This document shows positions 9,639-17,799 of a DNA stretch of 64,000 nt, in pieces. This DNA is from Sphingosinicella humi (GTDB lineage Bacteria; Pseudomonadota; Alphaproteobacteria; Sphingomonadales; Sphingomonadaceae). Under the pieces are notes generated by a model. The model was not told the origin of the DNA and made no database searches. It saw nothing but the letters and a program-made list of their open reading frames with translations. The stretch covers positions 2,217,501 to 2,281,500 of the forward strand of contig NZ_QFFF01000001.1 in NCBI RefSeq assembly GCF_003129465.1. The letters run 5' to 3'. The translations under genes and the position numbers were made by a program. The stretch's first letter is position 1. Every line of letters begins with the position of its first letter.

Positions 9639-10771
9639 CCGGCGCCCAAGGCCGACTCGATCATCCGCCTGTAAATGGCGCGGAGGGTCCTCAGATCGTC
9701 GACCGCGACGGCCTCATCCAGCTTGTGCATCGTCGCGTTCGGAAGGCCGAATTCGATCAAGGGACAAAGCCGGGTGAGGAAGCGCGCGTCGGACGTGCCG
9801 CCGCTGGTCGAAAGGACCGGCGTCAGGCCGGTTTCAGCGCGGATGGCGTCGGTCATCATGTCGGAGAGCGGCCCCGGCTCGTTCAGGAAAGCCTCGCCCG
9901 AGATCTTCGCCTCGAACCGCGCGCCGGGCGCATGCGCCTCGACGATGTCGCGCACGCGTTCGACCAGTTCGGGTCCGCGCTGCCGGTCATTGAAGCGGAT
10001 GTTGAGACGCGCATGGGCCTCGCCCGGGATGACGTTGCAGGCGGGATTGTCGACCCTGAGGTCGGTGATTTCGAGGTTGGACGGCTGGAACCACTCGGTG
10101 CCGTCATCCAGCGGCATGGCTTCGAGCGTGGCGAGGATGCGGGCGAGGCGCGCGATCGGGTTGTCGGCGAGATGCGGGTAGGCGACGTGACCTTGGGTGC
10201 CGGGGACGTCGATCCAGATGTTCACCGAGCCACGGCGGCCGATCTTCGCCATGTCGCCGAGACGATGCTCCGACGTCGGCTCGCCGATCAGGATCATGTC
10301 GGGGCGGATCGAGCGTTCCGCCATCCATTCCATGATTGCGGCGGTGCCGAAGACGGCGGGGCCTTCCTCGTCGCCGGTGATGATGAAGCTTAGCGTCCCT
10401 CGGTGGGTCGGCACGTCCGCCGCCGCCGCGACGAAGGCGGCGATGGCGCCCTTCATGTCCACTGCGCCCCGACCGTAGAGGAGGTCGCCGCGTATCTGGG
10501 GCGTAAAGGCGTCGGACGTCCAGCCGTTGCCCGCGGGAACGACGTCGATGTGACCGGCGAAAGCGAAATGGGGCGAGCCGCTGCCGCGCGAGGCGAAGAG
10601 ATTCTCGACCGGTCCGTCCGGCGCGCTGCCGGAGAGGAAGCGATGTACCTCGAAACCGAGTTCCTGCAGCGCCTCACCCAATATGGTGAGAGCGCCCGCT
10701 TCCTGCGGCGTGATGCTGGGGCAGGCGATGAGGCGGGAGGCGAGGTCAACGGGGTCGATTGCAGCGGTCAT
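9635..10771 (-). CDS. dapE: Succinyl-diaminopimelate desuccinylase
   Basis: Hydrolyses N-succinyl-L,L-diaminopimelate in the lysine and peptidoglycan-precursor pathway, using two Zn ions. It has 378 residues of the M20 family: FAGHIDVVPAG, YGRGAVDMKG and ITGDEEGPA carry the metal ligands and catalytic acid, and STSGGTSDARF is the DapE-type C-terminal signature. The length is normal. The 3' end overlaps the 3' end of the GGDEF-EAL gene by 4 bases. Confidence 0.95.
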   Translation of the reverse strand: MTAAIDPVDLASRLIACPSITPQEAGALTILGEALQELGFEVHRFLSGSAPDGPVENLFASRGSGSPHFAFAGHIDVVPAGNGWTSDAFTPQIRGDLLYGRGAVDMKGAIAAFVAAAADVPTHRGTLSFIITGDEEGPAVFGTAAIMEWMAERSIRPDMILIGEPTSEHRLGDMAKIGRRGSVNIWIDVPGTQGHVAYPHLADNPIARLARILATLEAMPLDDGTEWFQPSNLEITDLRVDNPACNVIPGEAHARLNIRFNDRQRGPELVERVRDIVEAHAPGARFEAKISGEAFLNEPGPLSDMMTDAIRAETGLTPVLSTSGGTSDARFLTRLCPLIEFGLPNATMHKLDEAVAVDDLRTLRAIYRRMIESALGAG

Positions 10772-10819
10772 GCACGCGGCCTAGCAAGGGGACCACGCCT
10801 TGCCCAGCGGAGTAATGCG

Positions 10820-11284
10820 ATGCCGAAGATCGACCTCGACTCGATCGAACTCACCAACCGGACCGGCTATCCGGCGCCGTTCGCGCAAGACGTGGCCGGC
10901 CGCTGGTATCGACGCCTCGCGCCGGCCGCGGGGCTTACCGATTTCGGCGCAAGCCACGTGACGCTGAGGCCCGGCGCGATGTCGAGCCAGCGGCACTGGC
11001 ACGAGGGCGAGGACGAGCTCGTCATCCTCCTTGCCGGGGAGGCCGTGCTGGTCGAGGAGGATGGCGAGACCGTGATGCGGCCCGGCGACGTCGCCGCCTT
11101 TCCAAAGGCGAGGGCGAACGGCCATCATCTGGTCAACCGCAGCGACAGGGACTGCGTCTTCGTCGCCGTCGGCAAGGCGGCGAGGAGCGATTGCCACTAT
11201 CCCGACATCGATCTGCATCTCGATGCCAAGAGCGGCGGCTACACGCATAAGGACGGGAAGCCCTACGTCGCCGGAACCTCATAA
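10820..11284 (+). CDS. Cupin-domain protein
   Basis: A 154-residue single-domain cupin. The metal-binding motif 1 is visible as HWHEGEDELVILLAGE, followed by MRPGDVAAFPK and a second His pair in NGHHLVN. Such proteins are often annotated as transcriptional regulators or small dioxygenases, but the substrate is unknown here. The ATG at 10820 has GGAG 9 bases upstream. The 3' end overlaps the converging GST gene by 22 bases. Confidence 0.85.
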   Translation: MPKIDLDSIELTNRTGYPAPFAQDVAGRWYRRLAPAAGLTDFGASHVTLRPGAMSSQRHWHEGEDELVILLAGEAVLVEEDGETVMRPGDVAAFPKARANGHHLVNRSDRDCVFVAVGKAARSDCHYPDIDLHLDAKSGGYTHKDGKPYVAGTS

Positions 11285-11928
11285 TTTTCGATGATCCAAG
11301 GCTCGTCCTGGGCCGCCTGGATCCATTCCCGCATCCAGGGATGGTCGAGGATCGCTGCCATATAGGCGGCGGCGAAGCGGGGCACCGGGATGGAATAGGT
11401 GGCGAAGCGGGTGACGACGGGCGCGAACATGATGTCGACGGCGCCGAAGGTCCCGAACAGATACGGGCCACCCCTGCCGTGCAGTGCCCGTGCCTGAGCC
11501 CATAGCTCCATGATCCGGACGATCTCGGCCCGAACATCCTCAGACAGCTCCGTCGGCGGGAACTGCTTTCGAACATTCATCGCATAGTCGCGCCGGAGAT
11601 TCTGGTAGCTGGAATGCATTTCGGCGGCCATCGACCGGGCCATCCCGCGGGCAGCGTCGTCGGTCGGCCAGTAGCGGTCACGGCCGGTCTTGTCGGCGAG
11701 CCATTCAATGATGGCGAGGCTGTCCCAGATGACGGTCTTGTCGTCCCACAGGATCGGCACCTTGCCGCCCGACGGCGCGAACTCGTCGCCCTCGCGTCGG
11801 CGATTCCATTCCTCGTCGAACATGGGAACGGTGATTTCCTCGAAGGGCAGGCCGGACTGCTTGACCGCCAGCCAGCCCCTCAACGACCAGGAGGAATAAG
11901 CCTTGTTGCCGATGATGAGCTTGAGCAT
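11263..11928 (-). CDS. Glutathione S-transferase family protein
   Basis: A 221-residue protein with an N-terminal thioredoxin-like domain beginning MLKLIIGNKAYSSWSLRGW (YSSWS is the active-site region of the zeta/maleylacetoacetate-isomerase-like group), GKVPIL for the cis-Pro, and an all-helical C-terminal half. The start at 11928 is supported by GGAGG about 4 bases upstream; the longer open frame upstream runs into a palindromic repeat and is not conserved-looking. Substrate unknown. Confidence 0.87.
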   Translation of the reverse strand: MLKLIIGNKAYSSWSLRGWLAVKQSGLPFEEITVPMFDEEWNRRREGDEFAPSGGKVPILWDDKTVIWDSLAIIEWLADKTGRDRYWPTDDAARGMARSMAAEMHSSYQNLRRDYAMNVRKQFPPTELSEDVRAEIVRIMELWAQARALHGRGGPYLFGTFGAVDIMFAPVVTRFATYSIPVPRFAAAYMAAILDHPWMREWIQAAQDEPWIIENYEVPAT

Positions 11929-11941
11929 CTTTCCTCCAATC

Positions 11942-12010
11942 GTCATCCGGAACTTGACGCGGGATCCATGAACACAGGTTGAGCCGGTTCGACCGGCGAT
12001 GTTCATGGAC
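11942..12010. repeat. Diverged palindromic repeat, family A
   Basis: Begins with GTCATCCGGA and contains the inverted pair 11965-11974 (TCCATGAACA) and 12000-12009. The inner part resembles that of the copy at 52787-52879. It occupies most of the spacer between the GST and engB genes. Confidence 0.55.
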
Positions 12011-12040
12011 GCTGAATCAGCCCAACATGACGGCCGCTCG

Positions 12041-12679
12041 TCAGCCTATCGCCTCCACGACCGCGCGTCTCAACCGATCAATGCCCAGCCCGGTTTCGCT
12101 CGAGGTGGTGACGATCTCCGGATGAGCCGCCGGATGCTTGCGCGCTTCCTCGGCCGTCCGCTTCTCGACCTCCTGAAGCTCGCTCGCCTTCACCTTGTCC
12201 GCCTTGGTGAGGACGAGGTGATAGCTGACCGCCGCATCGTCGAGCATCTTCATGACCTCGCGGTCGATGTCCTTGAGCCCATGGCGGCTGTCGACGAGGA
12301 CCAGCGCCCGCTTCAGCACCTGCCGCCCGCGAAGATAGTCGTTGACGAGAAAGCGCCATTTTCGCGCCACCTCTTTCGGGGCCTTGGCGAAGCCGTAGCC
12401 GGGCATATCCACCAGTCGGAAGCGCAGCGGCTGGCCGACATCGAAGAAATTGAGCTCCTGCGTCCGCCCGGGCGTGTTGGACGTGCGGGCGAGATCGCGG
12501 CGGTTGGTGAGCTTGTTGAGCAGCGACGACTTGCCGACGTTGGAGCGGCCGGCGAAGGCGATCTCCTCCACTTCCGGTTCGGGCAGGAACTGGAGCGAGG
12601 GCGCCGATTTCAGGAAAGCGATCGGCCCGGAAAAAAGCTTCCGGGCCGTCTCGTCGAGGTCGTCCGTCGCCTCGCTCAT
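12041..12679 (-). CDS. engB: Ribosome biogenesis GTPase YsxC/EngB
   Basis: A GTPase required for large ribosomal subunit assembly. It has 212 residues: G1 loop GRSNVGKSS, G2 region ARTSNTPGRTQ, G3 VDMPGYGF, G4 TKAD. The ATG at 12679 overlaps the yidC stop by four bases (ATGA), placing it last in the rpmH-rnpA-yidD-yidC-engB operon, an arrangement common in alphaproteobacteria. Confidence 0.95.
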   Translation of the reverse strand: MSEATDDLDETARKLFSGPIAFLKSAPSLQFLPEPEVEEIAFAGRSNVGKSSLLNKLTNRRDLARTSNTPGRTQELNFFDVGQPLRFRLVDMPGYGFAKAPKEVARKWRFLVNDYLRGRQVLKRALVLVDSRHGLKDIDREVMKMLDDAAVSYHLVLTKADKVKASELQEVEKRTAEEARKHPAAHPEIVTTSSETGLGIDRLRRAVVEAIG

Positions 12680-14382
12680 TTCGCCTCGGCCGCTTCCTTC
12701 ATCTGCGGATGGCGGCTGTAGAGCCACTTCTGCTGCGCGATGGTGAGGATGTTCGACACCGTCCAGTAGAGCTGCAGGCCCGCCGCGAAGGGCGCCATGA
12801 TGAACATGAACACCCAGGGCATGATGGAGAAGACCTGCTTCTGCACCGGGTCCATCGGCTGCGGATTGAGCTTGAACTGTAGCCACATGGTGATGCCGAG
12901 CAGGATCGGCAGGATGCCGAGCGCGAGGAAGGCCGGCGGCGTGAAGTCGAGATAGCCGAACAGGTTGACCGGGGTCATCGGATCGGGCGCGGAGAGGTCC
13001 TTGATCCACAGGATGAAGGGCTCGTGCCGCATCTCGACCGCCAGCATCAGCACCTTGTAGAGCGCGTAGAAGATCGGGATCTGAAGCAGGATGGGGAGGC
13101 AGCCCGCCATCGGGTTCACCTTCTCCTCTTGATAAAGCTTCAGCATCTCCTGCTGCATGCGCGGCTTGTCGTCCTTCCAGCGCTCCTGGATGGCCTTCAT
13201 CTTGGGCTGCACGATGCGCATCGCGGCCATCGACTTGAACTGCTTCTGGGCGATCGGGAAGAGCAGCAGGCGGACGATGAGCGTGAGACAGATGATCGCC
13301 AGGCCGAAATTGCCGAGCGCGTGGAACAGCCAGTTCAGCAGGGCGAAGATCGGCTTCATGAACCATTCGAACCAGCCCCAGTCGATGGCCTTGTCGAATT
13401 TCGCGATGCCCAGATCGTCCTCATAATGGGCGAGCAACTCCACCTCCTTGGCGCCGGCGAACAGCCGTGACTGGTGCGTCGCCGCCTGGCCCGGGGCGAT
13501 GATCGTGGGCTCGACGGTGTAATTGGCCTGGAATCCGCCATTGGCGCCGCGCCGGAAGGCGGCGGAGATGTCGGCGGGCTGAGGCGGTACCAGTGCCGTC
13601 AGCCAATATTTGTCGGAGAAGCCGAGCCAGCCGCCGGTGCTGGAGAAGCGCTGGTCGCCTTCCTCGGCAATGTCCTCATAGCTCCAGTCGTAATTGGCGG
13701 CGTCGTTGAATACGCCGATGGGCCCGACATGCATCGTCCAGCTGTCGGGATCCTCGGACTCCTCCGCCCGGCTGATGAGGGCGTAGGGACGCGCCGCAAC
13801 GGCGCCGGTGCCGCTGTTGCTCACCCTCTGGTCGGCGGTGAACATATAGCCGTCATCGACCGAGAGGCGGATGTCGAAACGCTGCCCCTGGCCATTGTCC
13901 CAGCTCAACGTCACGGGATTGCCGGGGGCGAGGCGGGTGCTGCTCGCCGTCCAGACGGTGTCGGGGCCGGGGAGCGTCATGCCTTCGCCGGTCCAGCCGA
14001 AGCTCGCGAAATAGGCCTGGGACGTGCCGGACGGGGAGAGCAGGCGGATGAACGGCGAATCCTCGGCCAGGCTCTGGCGGTAATCGGTGAGGACGAGATC
14101 GTCGACCCGGGCGCCGCGAAGATTGATCGAGCCCCTGAGACGCGGGCTTTCGATCGCCACGCGCGGCGTTTCCGCCAGCACCACGGCGCGGTCGCGGATG
14201 GCGGCCGGGGCGTCCGCGGCGGGATCCTCGCCTGGCTGCGGGATCGGCACCTGCTTGCCTTCGACGATCTTGGTGGACGGCTCGCTCGCCGTCGGGAAGT
14301 AACGATCCGAAATGAAGCTCCAGCCCAGGAGCACGATCGCCGAAAGGACGATCGCCAGGATCATGTTGCGGTTGTCGCTCAC
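12676..14382 (-). CDS. yidC: Membrane protein insertase YidC
   Basis: Inserts inner-membrane proteins alone or with SecYEG. It has 568 residues: an N-terminal membrane helix (residues 7-26), a large periplasmic beta-rich domain (about 60-330), then the conserved five-helix core from about residue 345, with the cytoplasmic hairpin (MRIVQPKMKAIQERWKDD) and the hydrophobic C-terminal helices. Size and architecture are those of the Gram-negative form. It is coupled to engB by an ATGA overlap and follows yidD after 10 bases. Confidence 0.96.
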   Translation of the reverse strand: MSDNRNMILAIVLSAIVLLGWSFISDRYFPTASEPSTKIVEGKQVPIPQPGEDPAADAPAAIRDRAVVLAETPRVAIESPRLRGSINLRGARVDDLVLTDYRQSLAEDSPFIRLLSPSGTSQAYFASFGWTGEGMTLPGPDTVWTASSTRLAPGNPVTLSWDNGQGQRFDIRLSVDDGYMFTADQRVSNSGTGAVAARPYALISRAEESEDPDSWTMHVGPIGVFNDAANYDWSYEDIAEEGDQRFSSTGGWLGFSDKYWLTALVPPQPADISAAFRRGANGGFQANYTVEPTIIAPGQAATHQSRLFAGAKEVELLAHYEDDLGIAKFDKAIDWGWFEWFMKPIFALLNWLFHALGNFGLAIICLTLIVRLLLFPIAQKQFKSMAAMRIVQPKMKAIQERWKDDKPRMQQEMLKLYQEEKVNPMAGCLPILLQIPIFYALYKVLMLAVEMRHEPFILWIKDLSAPDPMTPVNLFGYLDFTPPAFLALGILPILLGITMWLQFKLNPQPMDPVQKQVFSIMPWVFMFIMAPFAAGLQLYWTVSNILTIAQQKWLYSRHPQMKEAAEAK

Positions 14383-14392
14383 TTACTTCCCC

Positions 14393-14605
14393 TCAAGGTA
14401 CTGGGTCATAGCCGGATCCCCCCCAGGGATGGCATCGGGACAGGCGCTTGGCGGCCATCCAGCCGCCGCGCAGCGCCCCATAGCGTTCAATGGCGGTGAT
14501 TGCATAGGCCGAGCAGCTGGGCGTGTATCGGCACGAAGGCGGCAGGATCAGCGACGGCCCAAGCTGCCACCCTCGCGCGATCAGGATGAGGAACTTGCCG
14601 ATCAT
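14393..14605 (-). CDS. yidD: Membrane protein insertion efficiency factor YidD
   Basis: A 70-residue membrane-associated protein. The diagnostic segment [19 protein letters not shown] with three Cys/Ser positions is present, followed by [10 protein letters not shown]. It assists YidC-dependent insertion. The start overlaps the rnpA stop by four bases. Confidence 0.95.
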   Translation of the reverse strand: MIGKFLILIARGWQLGPSLILPPSCRYTPSCSAYAITAIERYGALRGGWMAAKRLSRCHPWGGSGYDPVP

Positions 14606-15204
14606 TGGCTCGCCCCAGTTTCAGCCCCACCCGTTCGGGCCGAGCTTGTCGAAGCCCTCTCCTTCTCCTCTTCAGCGCCAGAAGTGGAAGCGAGCCCTCC
14701 GACAGGCTCAGGGCGAACGGGAGAGGGGGCAATTTTCTTCAGGGCTTTTCTGAGCTCAGCCCGAAGCAGGCCGAAATCCCGCTCGATACCGCCGGCCCGA
14801 CCGATCAGGATATGATCCGCCCCGGCGATTCCCTCTGTCGGCAACAGCTCCCGGGCGAGGGCGCGAAAACGGCGCTTCATCCGGTTGCGGACGACAGCGC
14901 CGCCGATCTTCTTGGTGACGGTGATGCCGAGCCGCATGGCGGAATCGCCATCTTCGCGCTCGCGCACCAGCAGGACAAATCCCGGCATGGGCGCGCGGCG
15001 GCCGCGATTCGCCGCGAGGAAATCCGCGCGGCGGCTGATCGTCCGGATGTCGCCCGGAGCGCTTACGCCGACAGGGTCTTGCGGCCGCGGGCGCGGCGGG
15101 CGGCCAGGACCTTGCGGCCGCCGACGGTCGCCTTGCGGGCGCGGAAGCCGTGACGCCGCTTGCGCACGAGTTTGCTCGGCTGGAAGGTGCGCTTCATCGC
15201 TCAT
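14602..15204 (-). CDS. rnpA: RNase P protein component; start codon unresolved
   Basis: Protein subunit of RNase P, which matures tRNA 5' ends. The conserved part begins near 15030 ([11 protein letters not shown]) and includes [20 protein letters not shown], the RNR signature. Between the rpmH stop and this core there is no ATG, GTG or TTG in any frame on this strand. The rnpA frame instead stays open through all of rpmH to an ATG at 15204, seven bases before the rpmH ATG; the coordinates given use that ATG and yield about 200 residues. An ATC start (15048 or 15039) is the alternative. The last ~40 residues are encoded by a palindromic repeat and are not normal RnpA sequence. It overlaps yidD. 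Confidence 0.8.
   Translation of the reverse strand: MSDEAHLPAEQTRAQAASRLPRPQGDRRRPQGPGRPPRPRPQDPVGVSAPGDIRTISRRADFLAANRGRRAPMPGFVLLVREREDGDSAMRLGITVTKKIGGAVVRNRMKRRFRALARELLPTEGIAGADHILIGRAGGIERDFGLLRAELRKALKKIAPSPVRPEPVGGLASTSGAEEEKERASTSSARTGGAETGASQ
14631..14720. repeat. Palindromic repeat inside the 3' end of rnpA (family C-like)
   Basis: Left arm 14631-14656 (CCGTTCGGGCCGAGCTTGTC and on) and inverted right arm 14697-14720 pair imperfectly. The repeat is read in frame as the C-terminal tail of RnpA, just before the rnpA stop and yidD start. Confidence 0.75.
15063..15197 (-). CDS. rpmH: 50S ribosomal protein L34
   Basis: A 44-residue, highly basic protein beginning [20 protein letters not shown] and ending KTLSA, the exact family length. 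GAGG lies 8 bases upstream of the ATG. It heads the operon with rnpA, yidD, yidC and engB, and it lies wholly within the open rnpA frame. Confidence 0.97.
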   Translation of the reverse strand: MKRTFQPSKLVRKRRHGFRARKATVGGRKVLAARRARGRKTLSA

Positions 15205-15214
15205 ACCTCGAAAG

Positions 15215-15246
15215 AAATTAAAAGGGCCGCCGGTTAGGTGGCGGCC
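15215..15246 (-). promoter_or_regulatory. Terminator-like hairpin in the rpmH leader
   Basis: On the minus strand GGCCGCC (15246-15240) pairs with GGCGGCC (15231-15225) around an 8-nt loop and is followed by CTTTTAATTT. It lies between the candidate promoter and rpmH, where it could act as an attenuator or a 5' stability hairpin. Confidence 0.5.
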
Positions 15247-15258
15247 TCGTTGGGGGCG

Positions 15259-15287
15259 CGGATATGCAAAAGTGGGGCGCAAGTCAA
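15259..15287 (-). promoter_or_regulatory. Candidate promoter of the rpmH operon
   Basis: Reading on the minus strand: TTGACT (15287-15282), a 17-bp spacer, then TATCCG (15264-15259), about 60 bases upstream of rpmH. The -35 is close to consensus, and its position overlaps the 3' end of the neighbouring gene. Confidence 0.5.
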
Positions 15288-15598
15288 TCATCGAGCGCGC
15301 GCAATTGCCGCTCCTTGCGCAGCCTTTCACGGCGTCGGGCGCTCGGCCGGCGCAATCCCCAGTCCGCCCAGGCGCCTTTCTTGGGGTGCCGCCGTTTGAA
15401 CTGCACATAGCGCCGCTTCGCCCATTCGCTATATTTGAGCACCAGCGCCAGTCCGGTCGCGAAGACGATGACGCCTCCTGGTCCAGGCACGACGCCCACC
15501 AGCGGTGCCGACACGATCAAAAGCAGGCCCAGCACGAACAGGCTCGTGCGGACCGCAGGCACCTTGCCGAGCGCTATCCATTTGCGGCGCAGCTTCAT
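15284..15598 (-). CDS. PGPGW-type small transmembrane protein
   Basis: A 104-residue inner-membrane protein with two hydrophobic helices (about 17-36 and 42-56) separated by a turn containing PGPGG, and a strongly basic cytoplasmic C-terminus rich in Arg and Lys. This pattern fits the PGPGW family of unknown function. It sits upstream of rpmH on the same strand, but the rpmH promoter appears to be separate. Confidence 0.65.
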   Translation of the reverse strand: MKLRRKWIALGKVPAVRTSLFVLGLLLIVSAPLVGVVPGPGGVIVFATGLALVLKYSEWAKRRYVQFKRRHPKKGAWADWGLRRPSARRRERLRKERQLRALDD

Positions 15599-15659
15599 GG
15601 CCGCTCATGTGGGTGGGGCCGGTTCCCGGCTCAAGGCAGACGAAAGCAAAGGATCGACA

Positions 15660-16133
15660 ATGACAGACGACAAGGCGTTCATCGAGGAAGCGATCCAACT
15701 GGCGCGCGAGAATGTGGCAAAGGGGGGACGCCCCTTCGGTGCGGTCGTTGTGAAGGACGGCGCCGTGATCGCATCGGGCGTCAACGAAATGCTGGCGAGC
15801 GGCGACCCGACCTCGCATGCGGAGCTGAACGCCGTGCGCGCCGCCGCCCACGCGCTTGCGTCGCCGCGCCTGGACGGGTGCCGCGTCTATGCGAGCGGTC
15901 ATCCGTGCCCGATGTGCCTCGCCGCCATGTACATGACCGGCATCCGCGACGTCGCCTACGCCTACTCCAACGAGGAGGGGGAGCCTTATGGATTGTCGAC
16001 TTCGACCATCTACGAGGACCTGGGAAGGCCGTTGCCGGAGATGCCTCTCAATCTGGTTCATGTGCCGGTGCCATCGGAGCCGGGTGAGGGGCTGTACGAC
16101 GATTGGGCCCGCATCCGGCGCGAAGCCGGCTGA
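15660..16133 (+). CDS. Nucleoside/guanine deaminase family protein
   Basis: A 157-residue zinc-dependent deaminase of the cytidine/deoxycytidylate superfamily. SHAELNAVRAA holds the His ligand and catalytic Glu; HPCPMCLAAMYM holds the two Cys ligands. Length and the C-terminal DWARIR segment resemble guanine deaminase or tRNA-adenosine-deaminase-like small enzymes; the exact substrate is not decidable. The ATG has AAGGA 7 bases upstream. It lies just upstream of comM. Confidence 0.88.
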   Translation: MTDDKAFIEEAIQLARENVAKGGRPFGAVVVKDGAVIASGVNEMLASGDPTSHAELNAVRAAAHALASPRLDGCRVYASGHPCPMCLAAMYMTGIRDVAYAYSNEEGEPYGLSTSTIYEDLGRPLPEMPLNLVHVPVPSEPGEGLYDDWARIRREAG

Positions 16134-16187
16134 CTCGACTCGGCGGCGGTGTGACGCCAGAGTGTAGGCCGTCAGGGGGGAGTTCGC

Positions 16188-16828
16188 ATGGTCGCGCATG
16201 TCGCCACGGTGGCGTTTCTGGGGCTCGAGGCGCGCGCCGTCGAGGTGCAGGTCCAGATTGCGAGCGGCCTGCCGAAATTCGTCGTCGTAGGTCTCCCGGA
16301 CAAGGCGGTCGCCGAGAGCCGGGAGCGGGTGCATGCGGCGCTCGCCGCCATCGGCCTCTCGCTTACGCCCAAGCGCATCACCGTCAACCTGTCGCCGGCC
16401 GATCTCCCTAAGGAGGGGTCGCATTACGATCTTCCGATCGCGCTCGGCCTGCTCGCGGCCATGGGCGCGGTCGATGCCGAGATGCTGGCCGGCTATGTCG
16501 TCATTGGCGAGCTCGGGCTCGACGGCCGGCTGGCGCCGTCGCCGGGAGTGCTGCTCGCGGCGATGCACGCCTCGTCGCGCAGCCTCGGGCTCATCTGCCC
16601 GGCGGCGCAAGGATCCGAAGCCGCCTGGGCGGGCGACATCGAGGTGCTCGCCGCGCCCGACCTCATCGCGCTTCTCAACCATTTCCGCGGAAGCGCGGCT
16701 TTATCGCCGCCCACGCCGGGCGAGGCCGATCCGCCGGGGTTCGGCCCCGACCTCGCTCAGGTGAAGGGGCAGGAGACCGCCAAGCGGGCGTTGGAGATCG
16801 CCGCGGCAGGTGGTCACAATCTCCTCAT
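16188..16828 (+). pseudogene. comM: comM, N-terminal fragment (interrupted)
   Basis: First part (about 214 residues) of the Mg-chelatase-like ATPase ComM, the hexameric helicase that drives branch migration during natural transformation. The protein begins MVAHVATVAFLGLEARAVEV and keeps the ComM N-domain through GQETAKRALEIAAAGGHNLL, then stops matching at the element boundary. Read-through into the element gives 45 unrelated residues before a stop at 16967. The missing ATPase half resumes at 23915. Together the halves make about 505 residues, the normal ComM size. Confidence 0.92.
16815..16828 (+). other. Left attachment site (attL) core
   Basis: CACAATCTCCTCAT, coding comM residues HNLL, is matched at 9 of 14 positions by the right-junction sequence in the same register. 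Serine integrases need only a 2-bp identical core, so the exact crossover cannot be fixed. Confidence 0.55.
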
Positions 16829-16841
16829 ATTGTGTATTCAA

Positions 16842-16861
16842 GACCCCTCTAGACATCTGAG
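16842..16861 (+). repeat. Left terminal inverted repeat of the element
   Basis: GACCCCTCTAGACATCTGAG resembles the inverse of the sequence at 23882-23901 (read on the minus strand as GACCCTCTAACTTCTAAGAG), allowing small gaps. These may be recombinase-binding arms. Confidence 0.4.
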
Positions 16862-16893
16862 TCTGAGCACCTCAGGATGGGCAAGGGGTTCAT

Positions 16894-17799
16894 ATGAAAC
16901 GAATCGTTGGGGTTTGGGTGTTCGCGGCGGGGTTGGCTGCGTGCCAGTCCTCAGATTCGCCGCGTAGCGCATCGGAGGCGCGGCCATCGACGCCAGCCGA
17001 CACTGTCGCTGTTAGCGAGCCGCCAGTCCCTTCTGTCGATGTGCTTCTGGGGACGACGCCGTTGCCTACCTCCGACTGGATAGACGGAAAAGCTCGGATG
17101 GGATTGGCGTATTGCACCTCCGACACCGGGGCTGCCGTTGTAGATGCCAGTTGTGGTTGGCCCCCGGAGGCGCGATGGGCGAGTGCCACGACAACGGCGA
17201 CCGCCGCATTTGCAGACGCGGATGTCGCGGCTCCATTTCTCCCTTGGCCCCCTCCCCAACCGAGTAGCATGGACAGCCTTACGGGTCGGGTGAGCCTGAA
17301 GGGGCGGCTGGGTGACGTTGCTCAGCGATTGCGCTCCAAACTCGATGGGAAAGGCTATGACAAAGTCCTCTATTTTGGAGTGGAGGGCGGGTTCGCAATG
17401 GCCACCGAACTTGAGCGATTTGCCGCTGACGGGAGCCCTGTCGCGGAGAAGCGGTTTTCGACGGGTAAGATAGGGGGATGGCTTGGTGCCTTCGACTACT
17501 TCAAAAGGCTTGTCTGGGGAGAGGATGGGCGCTTCCGAGTTTTTGTGTTCGTCGTGACCAATCGAGCTTTTACGCCTGCTTCGTACGCCGCGACTGAAAC
17601 CGATTTGGGTCGCTGGCGGTCCACCGGAAGCTTGATACTGCCCCCTCGGGTGTCGACCACGCCTGTTCCGTCGGGTACGACCGTCACTCTCCTGGTGTAC
17701 GAATTTCAGGCCGATAAGGGTCGGGAGGGGAGGCTGGTCGCCGAGAACGAGCGACTTCCGTTCGCAATTCACGCGAAATCCCTTGGATTTGCATCATGA
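16894..17799 (+). CDS. Element cargo: predicted lipoprotein of unknown function
   Basis: A 301-residue protein, not recognised. The N-terminus is a clear lipoprotein signal (MKRIVGVWVFAAGLAAC, Cys at 17), followed by a Ser/Pro/Thr-rich spacer to about residue 50. It then has a first region with two Cys (CTSDTG, SCGW), a Pro-rich stretch (PWPPPQPSS, about 115-123) and a C-terminal domain with FGVEGGFAMATELERF and FRVFVFVVTNRAF. The ATG is followed after 905 bases by a stop that overlaps the next gene (ATGA), so the lipoprotein and a four-helix membrane protein are probably made together. No family can be named. Confidence 0.75.
   Translation: MKRIVGVWVFAAGLAACQSSDSPRSASEARPSTPADTVAVSEPPVPSVDVLLGTTPLPTSDWIDGKARMGLAYCTSDTGAAVVDASCGWPPEARWASATTTATAAFADADVAAPFLPWPPPQPSSMDSLTGRVSLKGRLGDVAQRLRSKLDGKGYDKVLYFGVEGGFAMATELERFAADGSPVAEKRFSTGKIGGWLGAFDYFKRLVWGEDGRFRVFVFVVTNRAFTPASYAATETDLGRWRSTGSLILPPRVSTTPVPSGTTVTLLVYEFQADKGREGRLVAENERLPFAIHAKSLGFAS

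Noticed and set aside
11929-12006. N-terminal extension of the GST to an ATG at 12006
   Set aside because: The extension is encoded by a diverged repeat, and a strong GGAGG site precedes the ATG at 11928.
16188-16967. Treating the left comM fragment as a complete 259-residue gene
   Set aside because: The last 45 residues come from the element and match nothing, and the ATPase half follows 7 kb away.
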